NCBI GenBank assembly: GCA_910588125.1 | Contig: CAJUPI010000017.1 | Span: 1 to 49,816, forward strand | From: an uncultured Lachnospiraceae bacterium | GTDB lineage: Bacteria > Bacillota > Clostridia > Lachnospirales > Lachnospiraceae | Length of the DNA: 49,816 nucleotides | Direction: 5' to 3' | Part shown: in pieces, positions 35,189 through 43,512 of the stretch | Layout of the letters: the number at the start of each line of letters is the position of its first letter | How positions within the stretch are numbered: the first letter of the stretch is position 1 | Notes under the pieces: generated by a model | The model's database searches: none | Told to the model about the DNA's origin: nothing | Seen by the model: only the letters and a program-made list of their open reading frames with translations | Made by a program: the position numbers and the translations under genes

Positions 35189-35722
35189 ATGGATAGAACA
35201 GGAATCGGACTTATCGGATATGGCTATTGGGGGCCTAATGTAGCACGTAAGATAGAGCAGAACCGCAATTTTAGTTTTCGCTATATCTGTGATTTGGCAG
35301 AAGAACGATTGGAAAAGGCCAGGCAATTATACCGGGAACAGCTGTCTTATACCGGGGATTATCACGATCTTTTGCAGGATGAATCCGTACAGGCAGTAGC
35401 AATCGCCGTTAATACCGAGTCCCATTATCAGATAGCCAAGGATGCCTTGCAGGCGGGAAAGCATGTATACATAGAAAAACCTTTTACCAGCACTTCCGGA
35501 CAGGGAAAAGAGCTTCAAAGGCTGGCAGAAGAGAAGGGCATCCTTATCCGGCCCGCCTGCGGCAAACAGGCTGACAGAAATTTTGGAAGAAGCAGACAAG
35601 CAGTTGAATATGGCGTAAACGGATGGATGTTTTGTGAAAACGGAATTAAGGCATTATTCATGAAGGAAGGTAGAAAGATATGGAAAAGCTTAGTTTTCCT
35701 GATCGGATTACGATTGATTTGA
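35189..35722 (+). pseudogene. Truncated Gfo/Idh/MocA oxidoreductase
   Basis: The first ~115 residues are an NAD(P)-binding domain of the Gfo/Idh/MocA family: IGLIGYGYWGPNVAR, AVAIAVNTESHY, AGKHVYIEKPFT. After GILIRPACG the reading stops resembling the family, and the whole sugar-binding domain (about 200 residues) is absent. In another frame the same DNA reads LTEILEEADKQLNMA then a stop, which looks like the end of a different protein, so this is probably a deletion junction. A working homologue is at 46397. The product, if made, should be inactive. It overlaps the next gene's start by 43 bases. Confidence 0.7.
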
Positions 35723-36597
35723 CCAATCAATGCAATGTTTCCTGTACGTTTTGCCCGAGACAATCGGTTCCAATGACGATTGGCTATATGGAGCCAGAGC
35801 TATACTACAAAATCATTGATGAGGCGGCCAGGCATTTGCCAGTCAAGCTTGTCATGTTTTTCCGGGGAGAGTCTCTGCTCCACCCGGAGTTTATGCAATT
35901 TTTGAACTATGCGAAGAAAAAGGGAATCGGCCCGATCCAGTTTGCCACGAACGCCTATGCTATGGATAGAGAGACAACGGATGCCCTGATTGAGGCAGAG
36001 ATAGATTTTGTATCTTTTAGCCTGGACACCTTGGATCCTCAGGTTTATAAAAAATCGCGATTAAAAGGGGATCTGAAGGTAAGCATGGATCATGTGCTCT
36101 ATATGAGCAACCGGTGCAAAGAAAGAAGAAAATCCGGCTTGTCTTCGCCAAAGCTTCAGGTGTCAACCATTGAAATAGAGGATTATCTGGATGGCCAGAA
36201 GGCATTTATTGATTTTTGGAGAAACTATGTAGATGTAGTACGAGTTTACTATGAGCATGACGACTATGGGAGATTCCGGAATTGTGAGTTGCAAAAGCAG
36301 CTGGAACAGGCGGTTCCGGACAGGCAGCCATGCCGGAAAGTATTTACGGATATGCTGATCTACTGGAATGGGGAGCTTGCGCTTTGCAATTATGACTGGC
36401 GGGGAGGAATCCCGGGATTGAATGTAAAGGATATATCTTTGCAGGATGCATGGAATTCATCGGAGTATGAAGAAATAAGAGAGATGCACAGGAAGAACCA
36501 TTTTACTGACAGCATTATGTGTAACAATTGTGGACACTGGAGGATTGATTATATGGAGACCGGCTTTTTGGGGAAGTCGTATCCGGGAATGCTTTGA
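35680..36597 (+). CDS. Radical SAM protein with SPASM-type C-terminus
   Basis: 305 residues. The [4Fe-4S]/SAM motif is C18-x3-C22-x2-C25. MFFRGESLLHPEF and the strand pattern are of a radical SAM barrel. The C-terminal part has PCRKVF, LALCNYDW and CNNCGHW, as in a SPASM domain that holds an extra cluster. Such enzymes carry out oxidations, epimerisations or dehydrations on peptides and sugars. The target here is unknown; position within the glycan locus suggests a sugar or a glycosylated protein. A good site (AAGGAAGG) precedes the ATG. Confidence 0.85.
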   Translation: MEKLSFPDRITIDLTNQCNVSCTFCPRQSVPMTIGYMEPELYYKIIDEAARHLPVKLVMFFRGESLLHPEFMQFLNYAKKKGIGPIQFATNAYAMDRETTDALIEAEIDFVSFSLDTLDPQVYKKSRLKGDLKVSMDHVLYMSNRCKERRKSGLSSPKLQVSTIEIEDYLDGQKAFIDFWRNYVDVVRVYYEHDDYGRFRNCELQKQLEQAVPDRQPCRKVFTDMLIYWNGELALCNYDWRGGIPGLNVKDISLQDAWNSSEYEEIREMHRKNHFTDSIMCNNCGHWRIDYMETGFLGKSYPGML

Positions 36598-36630
36598 GGC
36601 GTTATGGGAAAGATTATGGGTTGACAGAGT

Positions 36631-37296
36631 ATGTATGTAAAATTAGAAGATTTTTGGAAAGAGATAGAGATTCAAGCAGGTGATATCGTGTTTGTGTCAT
36701 CCGATATTACAAAGATCGGAATAGATGCAAAAAGGCATGGAGAAAACATAGAGATTCATAAATGGATTGATGCCCTTATAAGAGCGGTGGGAAAAACGGG
36801 AACCATTATTTTCCCTACATATAACTGGGATTTTTGCAAGGGGATTCCATTTGATTATTATAAAACGCCTGGTGTGACGGGGGCATTAGGTAAATATGCT
36901 CTTATGCGTACCGATTTTCGCCGGACAAGGCATCCGATATATTCGTTTGCTGTATATGGGAAATACAGAGATTTTTTATGTGAAATGAATAATAAAGCAG
37001 GTTTTGGGCAAGATTCTCCTTTTGGTTTTTTTAGAGAAAAAAATGTGAAAAACTATTTTATTGATGTTTCTTTAAAAAACAGTTTTTCTTATGCCCATTA
37101 TGTGGAACGCTGTTCGGGAAAAGTGGATTACCGAATAGAGAAAGTTTTTTGTGCGGAATATATTGATGAGAATAAAGAGGTAAGCCAGAGAGAATACAGT
37201 TCATTTATGCGTAACTGGGATTTTAAACCGAATGAGATATTGCTGGATCCGATGGAAGAGGATTTGATTTCGGCAGGTGTGGAAAAAAATATATAG
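36631..37296 (+). CDS. AAC(3)-family N-acyltransferase, frameshifted near the C-terminus
   Basis: 221 residues are open. It belongs to the aminoglycoside 3-N-acetyltransferase (YokD-like) fold: GDIVFVSSD, GKTGTIIFPTYN, TRHPIYSFAVYG, FGQDSPFGFF. Members outside resistance acylate amino sugars. The frame ends early after a run of seven A (37283-37289). With one extra A the frame would continue YIVNRSEIKL and AAYDIILRDILDNGSKKLC to a stop at 37410-37412, giving about 260 residues, the usual length. So the gene is either off by one base (phase-variable tract or sequencing error) or recently broken. The next gene's ribosome site lies in that missing tail. Confidence 0.78.
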   Translation: MYVKLEDFWKEIEIQAGDIVFVSSDITKIGIDAKRHGENIEIHKWIDALIRAVGKTGTIIFPTYNWDFCKGIPFDYYKTPGVTGALGKYALMRTDFRRTRHPIYSFAVYGKYRDFLCEMNNKAGFGQDSPFGFFREKNVKNYFIDVSLKNSFSYAHYVERCSGKVDYRIEKVFCAEYIDENKEVSQREYSSFMRNWDFKPNEILLDPMEEDLISAGVEKNI

Positions 37297-37413
37297 TCAA
37301 TCGATCCGAAATTAAATTGATTTATTTAGGCGCGGCATATGACATTATTTTGAGAGATATCCTGGATAATGGCTCAAAAAAGTTATGTGCGGTTGAGAGA
37401 AATGGAGGATGAG

Positions 37414-38634
37414 ATGATACCAATTACCAAACCGTATATTTCAGATCAAGAGTCACAGGCAGTAAAAGAAGTGTTGGAATCGGGATGGCTTGTGCAGGGA
37501 GAACGGGTCAAAGAATTCGAACGTGCAGTTGCTTCCCATGAGGGAGTAAAGTTTGCCTGTGCAACTACGTCCTGCACGACTGCCTTACAGCTGGCTATGC
37601 TGGCTGAGGAAATGAGAACCGGGATGGAGGTGATCATTCCGTCCTTTACCTTTGTTGCAACGGCCAATGCCGTTGTCTCTACGGGGGCGACGCCGGTAAT
37701 CCTGGATATTGACAATAACACATATAATTTATCGGCGGACGGTGTTGAGGAATATATAGAGGAGCACTACCAGGAACAGGCGGAGCTTTTGGTGAATAAA
37801 ACAACAGGAAATTCGCTTTGGGGGATGGTAGTGGTACACCAATTCGGATTATGCGCGGATATGGAGCGTTTCCATGCGATTGCCCGCCGATATCATCTGA
37901 AGGTGATCGAGGATGCCGCGTGTGCCCTGGGCTCCAAAATAGGGAACCGGCATATCGGCGGTTTTGGAAATACGGCATGTGTCAGCTTTCACCCCAGAAA
38001 GTCTATTACAACAGGAGAAGGGGGGATGGTACTTACGAATGATGCAGAGATATATGAAAGGGTGGTCGCCATGCGCAACCATGGCAGCCAGGTAAATTCG
38101 GATATGCGTCATAAAGGAAACGGGACGCTCCTGCCATCGTATCCTATGCATGGGTATAACTTCCGGATGACCGATATTCAGGGGGCGATCGGATGCGAAC
38201 AGATGAAAAAATTGGATGATATTTTAGGGCGCCGGGAAGAGATCGCAGCGATATACGGACAGCTTTTAGCCGGCCAGGAGGACCTTATCCACACGCCTTA
38301 TGTTCCGGAAGGGTATTTTCACAGCTATCAATCTTATGTTTGCCGGCTGGAGCTGGGGAAGGATAGGGAAGAGGCTTGCGAGAAGAGGAACCGGATTATG
38401 GATCAATTGCAGCAATCGGGGATTCAGACGAGACAGGGGACGCATGCGGTCCATAAGCTTGATTATTATAAAAAAAGGTTTGGCTACCAGGCAGAATCAC
38501 TGAAAAACGCGAATCAATGCGATAGTACAACGATTGCTTTGCCGGTTTATGTAACAATAACCCGGGAGGAACAAGAATATGTGACAGACCGGTTGATACA
38601 TTTGGCAAGGAAACAGGCAGACAAGAGGAGATAG
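37414..38634 (+). CDS. DegT/DnrJ/EryC1 aminotransferase (second copy)
   Basis: 406 residues. ITKPYISDQE at the start, ATTSCTTALQLAML, EVIIPSFTFVATANAV and the lysine in FHPRKSITTGEGGM (K196). This is a different branch from the 33953 enzyme, nearer to VioA/PerA-like sugar aminotransferases that make 4-amino-4-deoxy sugars. Together with the AAC(3)-like gene just upstream it could make and acylate a second amino sugar; no 4,6-dehydratase is in the window, so the substrate source is unknown. The ATG at 37414 follows GGAGG; the longer start at 37369 lies in the upstream gene's shifted tail. Confidence 0.88.
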   Translation: MIPITKPYISDQESQAVKEVLESGWLVQGERVKEFERAVASHEGVKFACATTSCTTALQLAMLAEEMRTGMEVIIPSFTFVATANAVVSTGATPVILDIDNNTYNLSADGVEEYIEEHYQEQAELLVNKTTGNSLWGMVVVHQFGLCADMERFHAIARRYHLKVIEDAACALGSKIGNRHIGGFGNTACVSFHPRKSITTGEGGMVLTNDAEIYERVVAMRNHGSQVNSDMRHKGNGTLLPSYPMHGYNFRMTDIQGAIGCEQMKKLDDILGRREEIAAIYGQLLAGQEDLIHTPYVPEGYFHSYQSYVCRLELGKDREEACEKRNRIMDQLQQSGIQTRQGTHAVHKLDYYKKRFGYQAESLKNANQCDSTTIALPVYVTITREEQEYVTDRLIHLARKQADKRR

Positions 38635-38640
38635 CAGGGA

Positions 38641-39129
38641 ATGGCAGATTATTTCGTACATGAAAGCAGCTATATTGATGAGGATGTAGTGATTGGTCCA
38701 GGAACAAAGATATGGTATTTTTGCCATATCCAGTCAGGTGCCAGAATCGGAAAAAACTGTTCTTTGGGACAAAATGTGAATGTGTCGAACCATGTGGTAA
38801 TCGGGGATAATGTCAGGATCCAGAATAACGTATCTATTTATGAGGGAGTGACGTTGGAGGATTCGGTGTTCTGCGGGCCGTCCTGTGTATTTACAAATGA
38901 CTTAAGCCCGCGAGTTGAATACCCGAAAGAATATAAAAAGACAGTGGTAAAGCGGGGAGCGTCGATCGGTGCCAATGCGACGATTGTCTGTGGAAATGTA
39001 ATCGGAGAATATGCGATGGTAGCGGCAGGCGCTGTAGTGACAAAGGACGTGCCGGCTTATGCTTTGGTAGTCGGGGTGCCGGCAAAGATTATCGGAAAAG
39101 TAGACGAATCAGGGCAACGCATACAATAA
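38641..39129 (+). CDS. wbpD: UDP-sugar N-acetyltransferase, hexapeptide type (WbpD-like)
   Basis: 162 residues of left-handed beta-helix. GTKIWYFCHI, SLGQNVNVSNHVVIG, IQNNVSIYEGVTLEDSVFCGPS, VFTNDLSPR and KRGASIGANATIVCG match WbpD very closely. WbpD acetylates the 3-amino group made by WbpE, using acetyl-CoA, to give UDP-GlcNAc3NAcA. It lies between the aminotransferases and the unusual FkbH block, with six bases to the previous gene. Confidence 0.9.
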   Translation: MADYFVHESSYIDEDVVIGPGTKIWYFCHIQSGARIGKNCSLGQNVNVSNHVVIGDNVRIQNNVSIYEGVTLEDSVFCGPSCVFTNDLSPRVEYPKEYKKTVVKRGASIGANATIVCGNVIGEYAMVAAGAVVTKDVPAYALVVGVPAKIIGKVDESGQRIQ

Positions 39130-39157
39130 AAAATTTCAAGATTCAATAGGTGAGCGT

Positions 39158-40918
39158 ATGGATACATTTAAAGAGCTGCAAAAAGCATGCAATAAGAGTG
39201 TGGAGGGAGAAGAAAGAAGGCTGGCAATCTTAGGGAATTGCGCCACCCAGTTTTTTTCGGCGGCGGTCCAGGGATATGGCAGGCTGTCCGGGATGAACCT
39301 GCAGGTTTTTGACGCCGGCTATCACCAGATCCTGGTGCAGGTATTCGATCCGCTGTCAGAAACGTATGCTTTTCGCCCGGACTATATTTTACTATGGTTT
39401 GCGACCGAGGTACTATATGAAGAATTTTTGTCGCTGGGACGGGAAAAACGTCTGACATTTGCGGAAGATTATTTGGATAAAATCGAGACCTGCTGGAGCC
39501 AGGTGGAAAAGAACACAAAGGCCAGGATCCTCCAGCCTAATTTTGTCGAGATTTCCGACATGGGGCTGGGGCAGTATTCCGGCAAGGTGGCGGAGACGTT
39601 CATTTTTCAGCTCCGCAAGCTGAATTATCTGTTGCAGGAATCGATGGCAAAGCACGGGAATGTGTATCCGCTGGATTTCCAGAGAATCCAGAACGAGCGG
39701 GGGAGGGAAACGTATTACTCTGCCGTATGGTATTATCATGCCAGGATGACGGTGAGCATGGATGCCCTGCCAGACGTCGGAAAGGCAGTGGTGGATGTGC
39801 TTTCGGCGATAGAGGGCAAGATAAAAAAGTGCGTGGTCCTGGATTTGGACAACACGCTTTGGGGCGGGGTGATCGGCGATGACGGCTTAGGAGGGATCCA
39901 GATTGGGGAGCTGAAAAAAGGCCGGGTCTATACCCACTTCCAGCGGTGGCTCAAGCAGCTGAAGGAATTTGGCATTCTGTTGGCGGTGTGCAGCAAAAAT
40001 GAAGAGGAGATTGCCAAAGAGCCTTTTGAAAAGCATGGGGAGATGGTCCTTAGGCTTTCCGATATTTCCTTATTTGTGGCGAACTGGCAGGATAAAGCCA
40101 CCAATATCCGGCGGATCCAGGAAATTTTAAATATCGGCATGGAATCCCTGGTTTTTCTGGATGATAACCCGTTTGAAAGGAATCTGGTCCGTGAGAAAAT
40201 ACCGGAAATTACGGTGCCAGAGCTTCCCGAGGACCCGGCGCTGTGGCTGGATTACCTGCAAAGGGGGAATTATTTTGAAACCGCTTCCTTTACCGGAGAG
40301 GGCGCGGACAGGACCCGGCAATACCAGACGGAGTTTCAGAGGAGAAAAGGGGAGTGGGAGTTTGATTCCATCGAGGATTACTTAAAAAGCCTTGGGATGA
40401 CAGGGAAGATAAAGCCGTTTGAGCCGAGCCGCTATGCCCGGATTGCCCAGCTTACCCAGCGCTCGAACCAGTTCAACCTCCGTACCATACGGTATACGGA
40501 GGAGGAAATCCGGCGGATCGCAAAGGATCCGGATTATCTGGCTTTCTATGGCACTTTGGCGGACCAATTCGGGGATTATGGCCTGGTGTCGGTGATCATC
40601 CTGAAACGGATCTCGCGGGAAGCGCTTTTTATCGATACCTGGCTGATGAGCTGCCGGGTGCTGAAACGGGGGATGGAAGAGTATGTGTTAAACCAGCTGG
40701 TCCGGATAGCAAAATCCCATGGATTTAAAAAGATTTCGGCAGAGTATATCCCGACCGCCAAGAACCGGATGGTCCAGGACCTCTACCGGGACATGGGGTT
40801 TACAAAGACCAGTGACAATCATTATGAAGTTTTGGTAGACGGCTATCAGGAAAAGCCGACATGGATAAAGGAGGAACCGGAGGATGGAGAGAAGCGCGGT
40901 ATGGGAAAGAGTCAGTGA
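39158..40918 (+). CDS. FkbH-type glyceryl transferase/phosphatase (HAD-IIIC)
   Basis: 586 residues. An N-terminal SGNH-like region of about 200 residues is followed by a HAD-IIIC domain with VLDLDNTLWGGVIGDDG (near 230), AVCSKNEEE and VFLDDNPFERN, then a GNAT-like C-terminal domain (TQRSNQFNLRT, DQFGDYGLVSV, SAEYIPTAKNRMVQDLY). FkbH-like proteins take 1,3-bisphosphoglycerate, remove phosphate and load a D-glyceryl unit on an acyl carrier protein. The next gene encodes such an ACP and overlaps it by 35 bases. GC content and codon choice rise here compared with the genes to the left. The final use of the acyl group is unknown. Confidence 0.9.
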   Translation: MDTFKELQKACNKSVEGEERRLAILGNCATQFFSAAVQGYGRLSGMNLQVFDAGYHQILVQVFDPLSETYAFRPDYILLWFATEVLYEEFLSLGREKRLTFAEDYLDKIETCWSQVEKNTKARILQPNFVEISDMGLGQYSGKVAETFIFQLRKLNYLLQESMAKHGNVYPLDFQRIQNERGRETYYSAVWYYHARMTVSMDALPDVGKAVVDVLSAIEGKIKKCVVLDLDNTLWGGVIGDDGLGGIQIGELKKGRVYTHFQRWLKQLKEFGILLAVCSKNEEEIAKEPFEKHGEMVLRLSDISLFVANWQDKATNIRRIQEILNIGMESLVFLDDNPFERNLVREKIPEITVPELPEDPALWLDYLQRGNYFETASFTGEGADRTRQYQTEFQRRKGEWEFDSIEDYLKSLGMTGKIKPFEPSRYARIAQLTQRSNQFNLRTIRYTEEEIRRIAKDPDYLAFYGTLADQFGDYGLVSVIILKRISREALFIDTWLMSCRVLKRGMEEYVLNQLVRIAKSHGFKKISAEYIPTAKNRMVQDLYRDMGFTKTSDNHYEVLVDGYQEKPTWIKEEPEDGEKRGMGKSQ

Positions 40919-41132
40919 GATTTGCCGGGATGTGTTTAACAACCGGGATTTAACCATCACCGAAGGGACAACGGCGGCTGATATTGCGGAATGGGACAGC
41001 CTGACCCATCTCAGCCTGATTGATGAGCTGGAGAGGCAGTTCCATGTGACGTTTACGTTGGATGAGGTGAGCGAAAGTAAGGATCTGGGGGAACTGATGG
41101 AAGCCCTGATGAAGCATATCAAGGAAAAGTAA
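40884..41132 (+). CDS. Acyl carrier protein
   Basis: 82 residues, four-helix ACP fold with the phosphopantetheine serine in EWDSLTHLSLI (S39). It overlaps the FkbH-like gene, so it is the expected glyceryl acceptor. Its sequence is unlike fatty-acid AcpP (usual DSLD is DSLT here) and closer to stand-alone ACPs of natural-product or glycan clusters. A GGAGGAACCGGAGG ribosome region precedes the ATG. Confidence 0.93.
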   Translation: MERSAVWERVSEICRDVFNNRDLTITEGTTAADIAEWDSLTHLSLIDELERQFHVTFTLDEVSESKDLGELMEALMKHIKEK

Positions 41133-41147
41133 AGGTGGGATGGAGAG

Positions 41148-41516
41148 ATGGAAGCAACCCGATTGTTTTCCCGGCATCATATCTGGCTGGAAGCCGAGGG
41201 CGGTATGGCGAGAATCGGCATTAGTGATTATGCCCAGGAAAAATTAGGGGATGTTATGTTTGTCAATTTGCCGGAGGTAGGAGAGCGGCTGGAAATCGGT
41301 AAGCGGTTCGGGGATATGGAAAGCATCAAGACGATATCGGATTTGATTTCCCCGGTTGCGGGGGAAGTGATCCGCGTGAATGAGGGATTGCTGGACGAAC
41401 CGGAGGAGATCAACGAACATCCCTATGAAAGCTGGCTGATAGAAGTGAAGGTTTTTCAGCTGGCCGGGGATCTGGTGGAGGAAGCCACTTATTTAAACAG
41501 CAAGGATGATGATTAA
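41148..41516 (+). CDS. GcvH-like lipoyl carrier protein
   Basis: 122 residues. It is the length and shape of glycine-cleavage H protein: HIWLEAEGG, GISDYAQEKLGDVMFVNLP, and the lipoylation loop with ESIKTISDLISPVAGEV, lysine K61. True GcvH works with GcvP and GcvT, and neither is here. Instead a lipoyl dehydrogenase, a lipoate ligase and double-cubane-type proteins follow. So I infer a carrier of dithiol or acyl groups in this special module, in the way of LbpA-type H-like proteins. It is 1 base from the next start. Confidence 0.9.
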   Translation: MEATRLFSRHHIWLEAEGGMARIGISDYAQEKLGDVMFVNLPEVGERLEIGKRFGDMESIKTISDLISPVAGEVIRVNEGLLDEPEEINEHPYESWLIEVKVFQLAGDLVEEATYLNSKDDD

Positions 41517-42815
41517 ATGTATGATTTGGCAATTATTGGCGGCGGGCCGGCGGGGTATTCGGCTGCTTTTGAGGCAGCAAGGCTCCATTTGAAGACGGTC
41601 CTGTTTGAAGCAAAGCATCTGGGCGGGACCTGCCTGAATGAGGGGTGCGTGCCCACGAAATATCTCGCGCATTTGGCAGGGGTCTGTGCCTCGGTGAAGG
41701 CATCCGAAAAGGATGGCCTGATGGTGGGGGAAGTGGGGATCGACTATGCCAGGACCAAGCTGGGGATGGACAAGCTGGTGTCCTCCTTAAGGGATGGCCT
41801 GGAACAGCATCTGGGAAGGGAAGCCATAGAGCTGGTCCGGGAGAGGGCCTATATTTCCAGCCCGGAAGAGATCCTTGCCGGGGGGAAGCGGTATCCGGCC
41901 CGGAATATCCTGATTGCTACCGGGGCCTGTGCGAAAAAGCCTTTTATCGAAGGCGCGGTTTCCAGCGATGGGCTGCTTAAGCGGCAGACGATGCCTTCCC
42001 GGCTCCATATCCTGGGAGGGGGAGCCATCGCTGTCGAGTTTGCGGATATTTTTCGCCGCCTGGGGGCGGAGGTGGCAATTTCCATCCGTGCGGATCGGAT
42101 TTTGCGGAACTGGGACAGGGAAATCGCCGTCAGCCTGATGCAAAGCATGAAACGCAAAGGGATCGCCATCCACAGGCAATGCGATTTTAAAAATCTGGCT
42201 CTCGAAGAGGGCCTGGTGGTCTTATCGGCGCTCGGGCGGAAGGCGAATATCGAAGGCATAAACCGGGAATGGGTGGAGATTGGCCCGGCGGGAGGGATTA
42301 TCACGGATGCGTACGGCAGGACAAAAACCGCGGGGATCTTTGCCGCGGGGGATGTGGTGGAAGGGAGCTGGCAGCTGGCGCATACGGGGATGGAAGAGGG
42401 AAGGCGGGTGGCCGGGTATCTGGCCGGGATTTTGCCGGGGAAACCGGCCGCCGTTGTCCGGTGCCTTTATACGGATCCGGAGGTGGCCTCGGTTGGGATG
42501 ACAGAGGCGGAGGCGGCCGCCGAGGGGCTCGATGCGGTTTCGGCAAAGCAGAATTTGTATGCCAATGCCCGGACCCGGATCGCGACCTCGGAGCGGGGAT
42601 TTATGAAAGTGGTTGCCGACCGGAAATCCCACAAGATTCTGGGGGCGCAGCTGATGGGGGAGCGGGCGGGGGACATCGTAGCGGAACTGGCCTTAGCGGT
42701 GAATGGCGGGCTATCCGTAGAAGCGCTCTTGGCCTCGACGCGGCCCCATCCGAGCTATTGTGAAGCAATTACCGATGTGCTGCAGGCCCTGGGAGGAAAG
42801 TTCCATGGAATATAG
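41517..42815 (+). CDS. lpdA: Dihydrolipoamide dehydrogenase
   Basis: 432 residues, flavoprotein. FAD motif GGGPAGYSAAFEAA, redox disulphide GTCLNEGC (C39, C44), NAD domain HILGGGAIAVEFADIF, FAD loop GIFAAGDVV, and the C-terminal His/Glu pair in RPHPSYCEAI. It is shorter than typical Lpd (about 470) but no key part is absent. It should oxidise or reduce the lipoyl group of the adjacent GcvH-like protein with NAD(H). No 2-oxoacid dehydrogenase or glycine decarboxylase gene accompanies it. It overlaps the ligase gene by 11 bases. Confidence 0.93.
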   Translation: MYDLAIIGGGPAGYSAAFEAARLHLKTVLFEAKHLGGTCLNEGCVPTKYLAHLAGVCASVKASEKDGLMVGEVGIDYARTKLGMDKLVSSLRDGLEQHLGREAIELVRERAYISSPEEILAGGKRYPARNILIATGACAKKPFIEGAVSSDGLLKRQTMPSRLHILGGGAIAVEFADIFRRLGAEVAISIRADRILRNWDREIAVSLMQSMKRKGIAIHRQCDFKNLALEEGLVVLSALGRKANIEGINREWVEIGPAGGIITDAYGRTKTAGIFAAGDVVEGSWQLAHTGMEEGRRVAGYLAGILPGKPAAVVRCLYTDPEVASVGMTEAEAAAEGLDAVSAKQNLYANARTRIATSERGFMKVVADRKSHKILGAQLMGERAGDIVAELALAVNGGLSVEALLASTRPHPSYCEAITDVLQALGGKFHGI

Positions 42816-43512
42816 ATATGTGATTACCGATTGCCTGGACCCTTATCGGAACCTGGCCTATGAACAGCTGTTGCAATCGGAGGTGGATTCCGGTATGGCC
42901 ATTTTGTACCTGTGGCAAAACGAGAATACCATTGTCGTAGGAAGAAACCAGGAGATCGGGAAGGAATGCCGGGCAGAGGCGTTTTTACAGGATGGCGGGC
43001 GCATAGCCAGGAGGCGTTCCGGAGGCGGGGCCGTCTATCATGATTTAGGGAATCTGAATTTTTCCCTGATCTGCCGGGAAAAGGAAAAGGCGTGTTATCC
43101 GTACCAGCCCCTCGTAATCGGCGCGCTGAAGGAATTTGGGCTCGAAGCTTCGTTCAATGGACGGAATGATTTCACAGTCCAGGGCAGAAAATTCAGCGGG
43201 AATGCTGTTTATTCCGATGGGGCTGTGGCTTGCCGGCATGGGACGCTGCTCGTATCTTGCGAGATTGCCAGGATGACACGTTATCTGACCCCGGATAAAA
43301 GCAAGCTGAGCCGGAACCATGTGGCAAGCGTATCCTCGAGGGTGGTCAACCTTGGGGAGCTGTCAGCTGCCGTCACGGTGGATGCCTTGCGCCAGGCGCT
43401 AATCCGGGTATCCGGGGCAACCCCGCTGAAAAAGCAGCCGTCAGAGCGGGAGATAGCAAGCCTTGCATTATTCTATGCCAGTGAAACGTGGATTTATGGA
43501 GGAAACATATGA
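42805..43512 (+). CDS. Lipoate-protein ligase, catalytic domain only
   Basis: 235 residues of the LplA/LipM fold. RRRSGGGAVYHDLGNLNFS (about 69-87) and the lysine of GRKFSGNA (K129) are present. There is little or no C-terminal accessory domain, so it is shorter than E. coli LplA (338). It should attach lipoate to the lysine of the GcvH-like protein two genes upstream. The ATG at 42805 follows GGGAGGAAAG, within the end of the previous gene. Such a short ligase may need a partner or use a pre-activated substrate. Confidence 0.88.
   Translation: MEYRYVITDCLDPYRNLAYEQLLQSEVDSGMAILYLWQNENTIVVGRNQEIGKECRAEAFLQDGGRIARRRSGGGAVYHDLGNLNFSLICREKEKACYPYQPLVIGALKEFGLEASFNGRNDFTVQGRKFSGNAVYSDGAVACRHGTLLVSCEIARMTRYLTPDKSKLSRNHVASVSSRVVNLGELSAAVTVDALRQALIRVSGATPLKKQPSEREIASLALFYASETWIYGGNI

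Noticed and set aside
41148..41516. Assignment as canonical glycine-cleavage H protein
   Set aside because: Length and lipoyl site fit, but the absence of gcvT/gcvP and the special neighbours make a dedicated carrier more likely; left as GcvH-like.
42269..42763. 164-codon Gly-rich frame inside the lipoyl dehydrogenase gene
   Set aside because: A GC-rich off-frame shadow; the dehydrogenase frame has all catalytic motifs.
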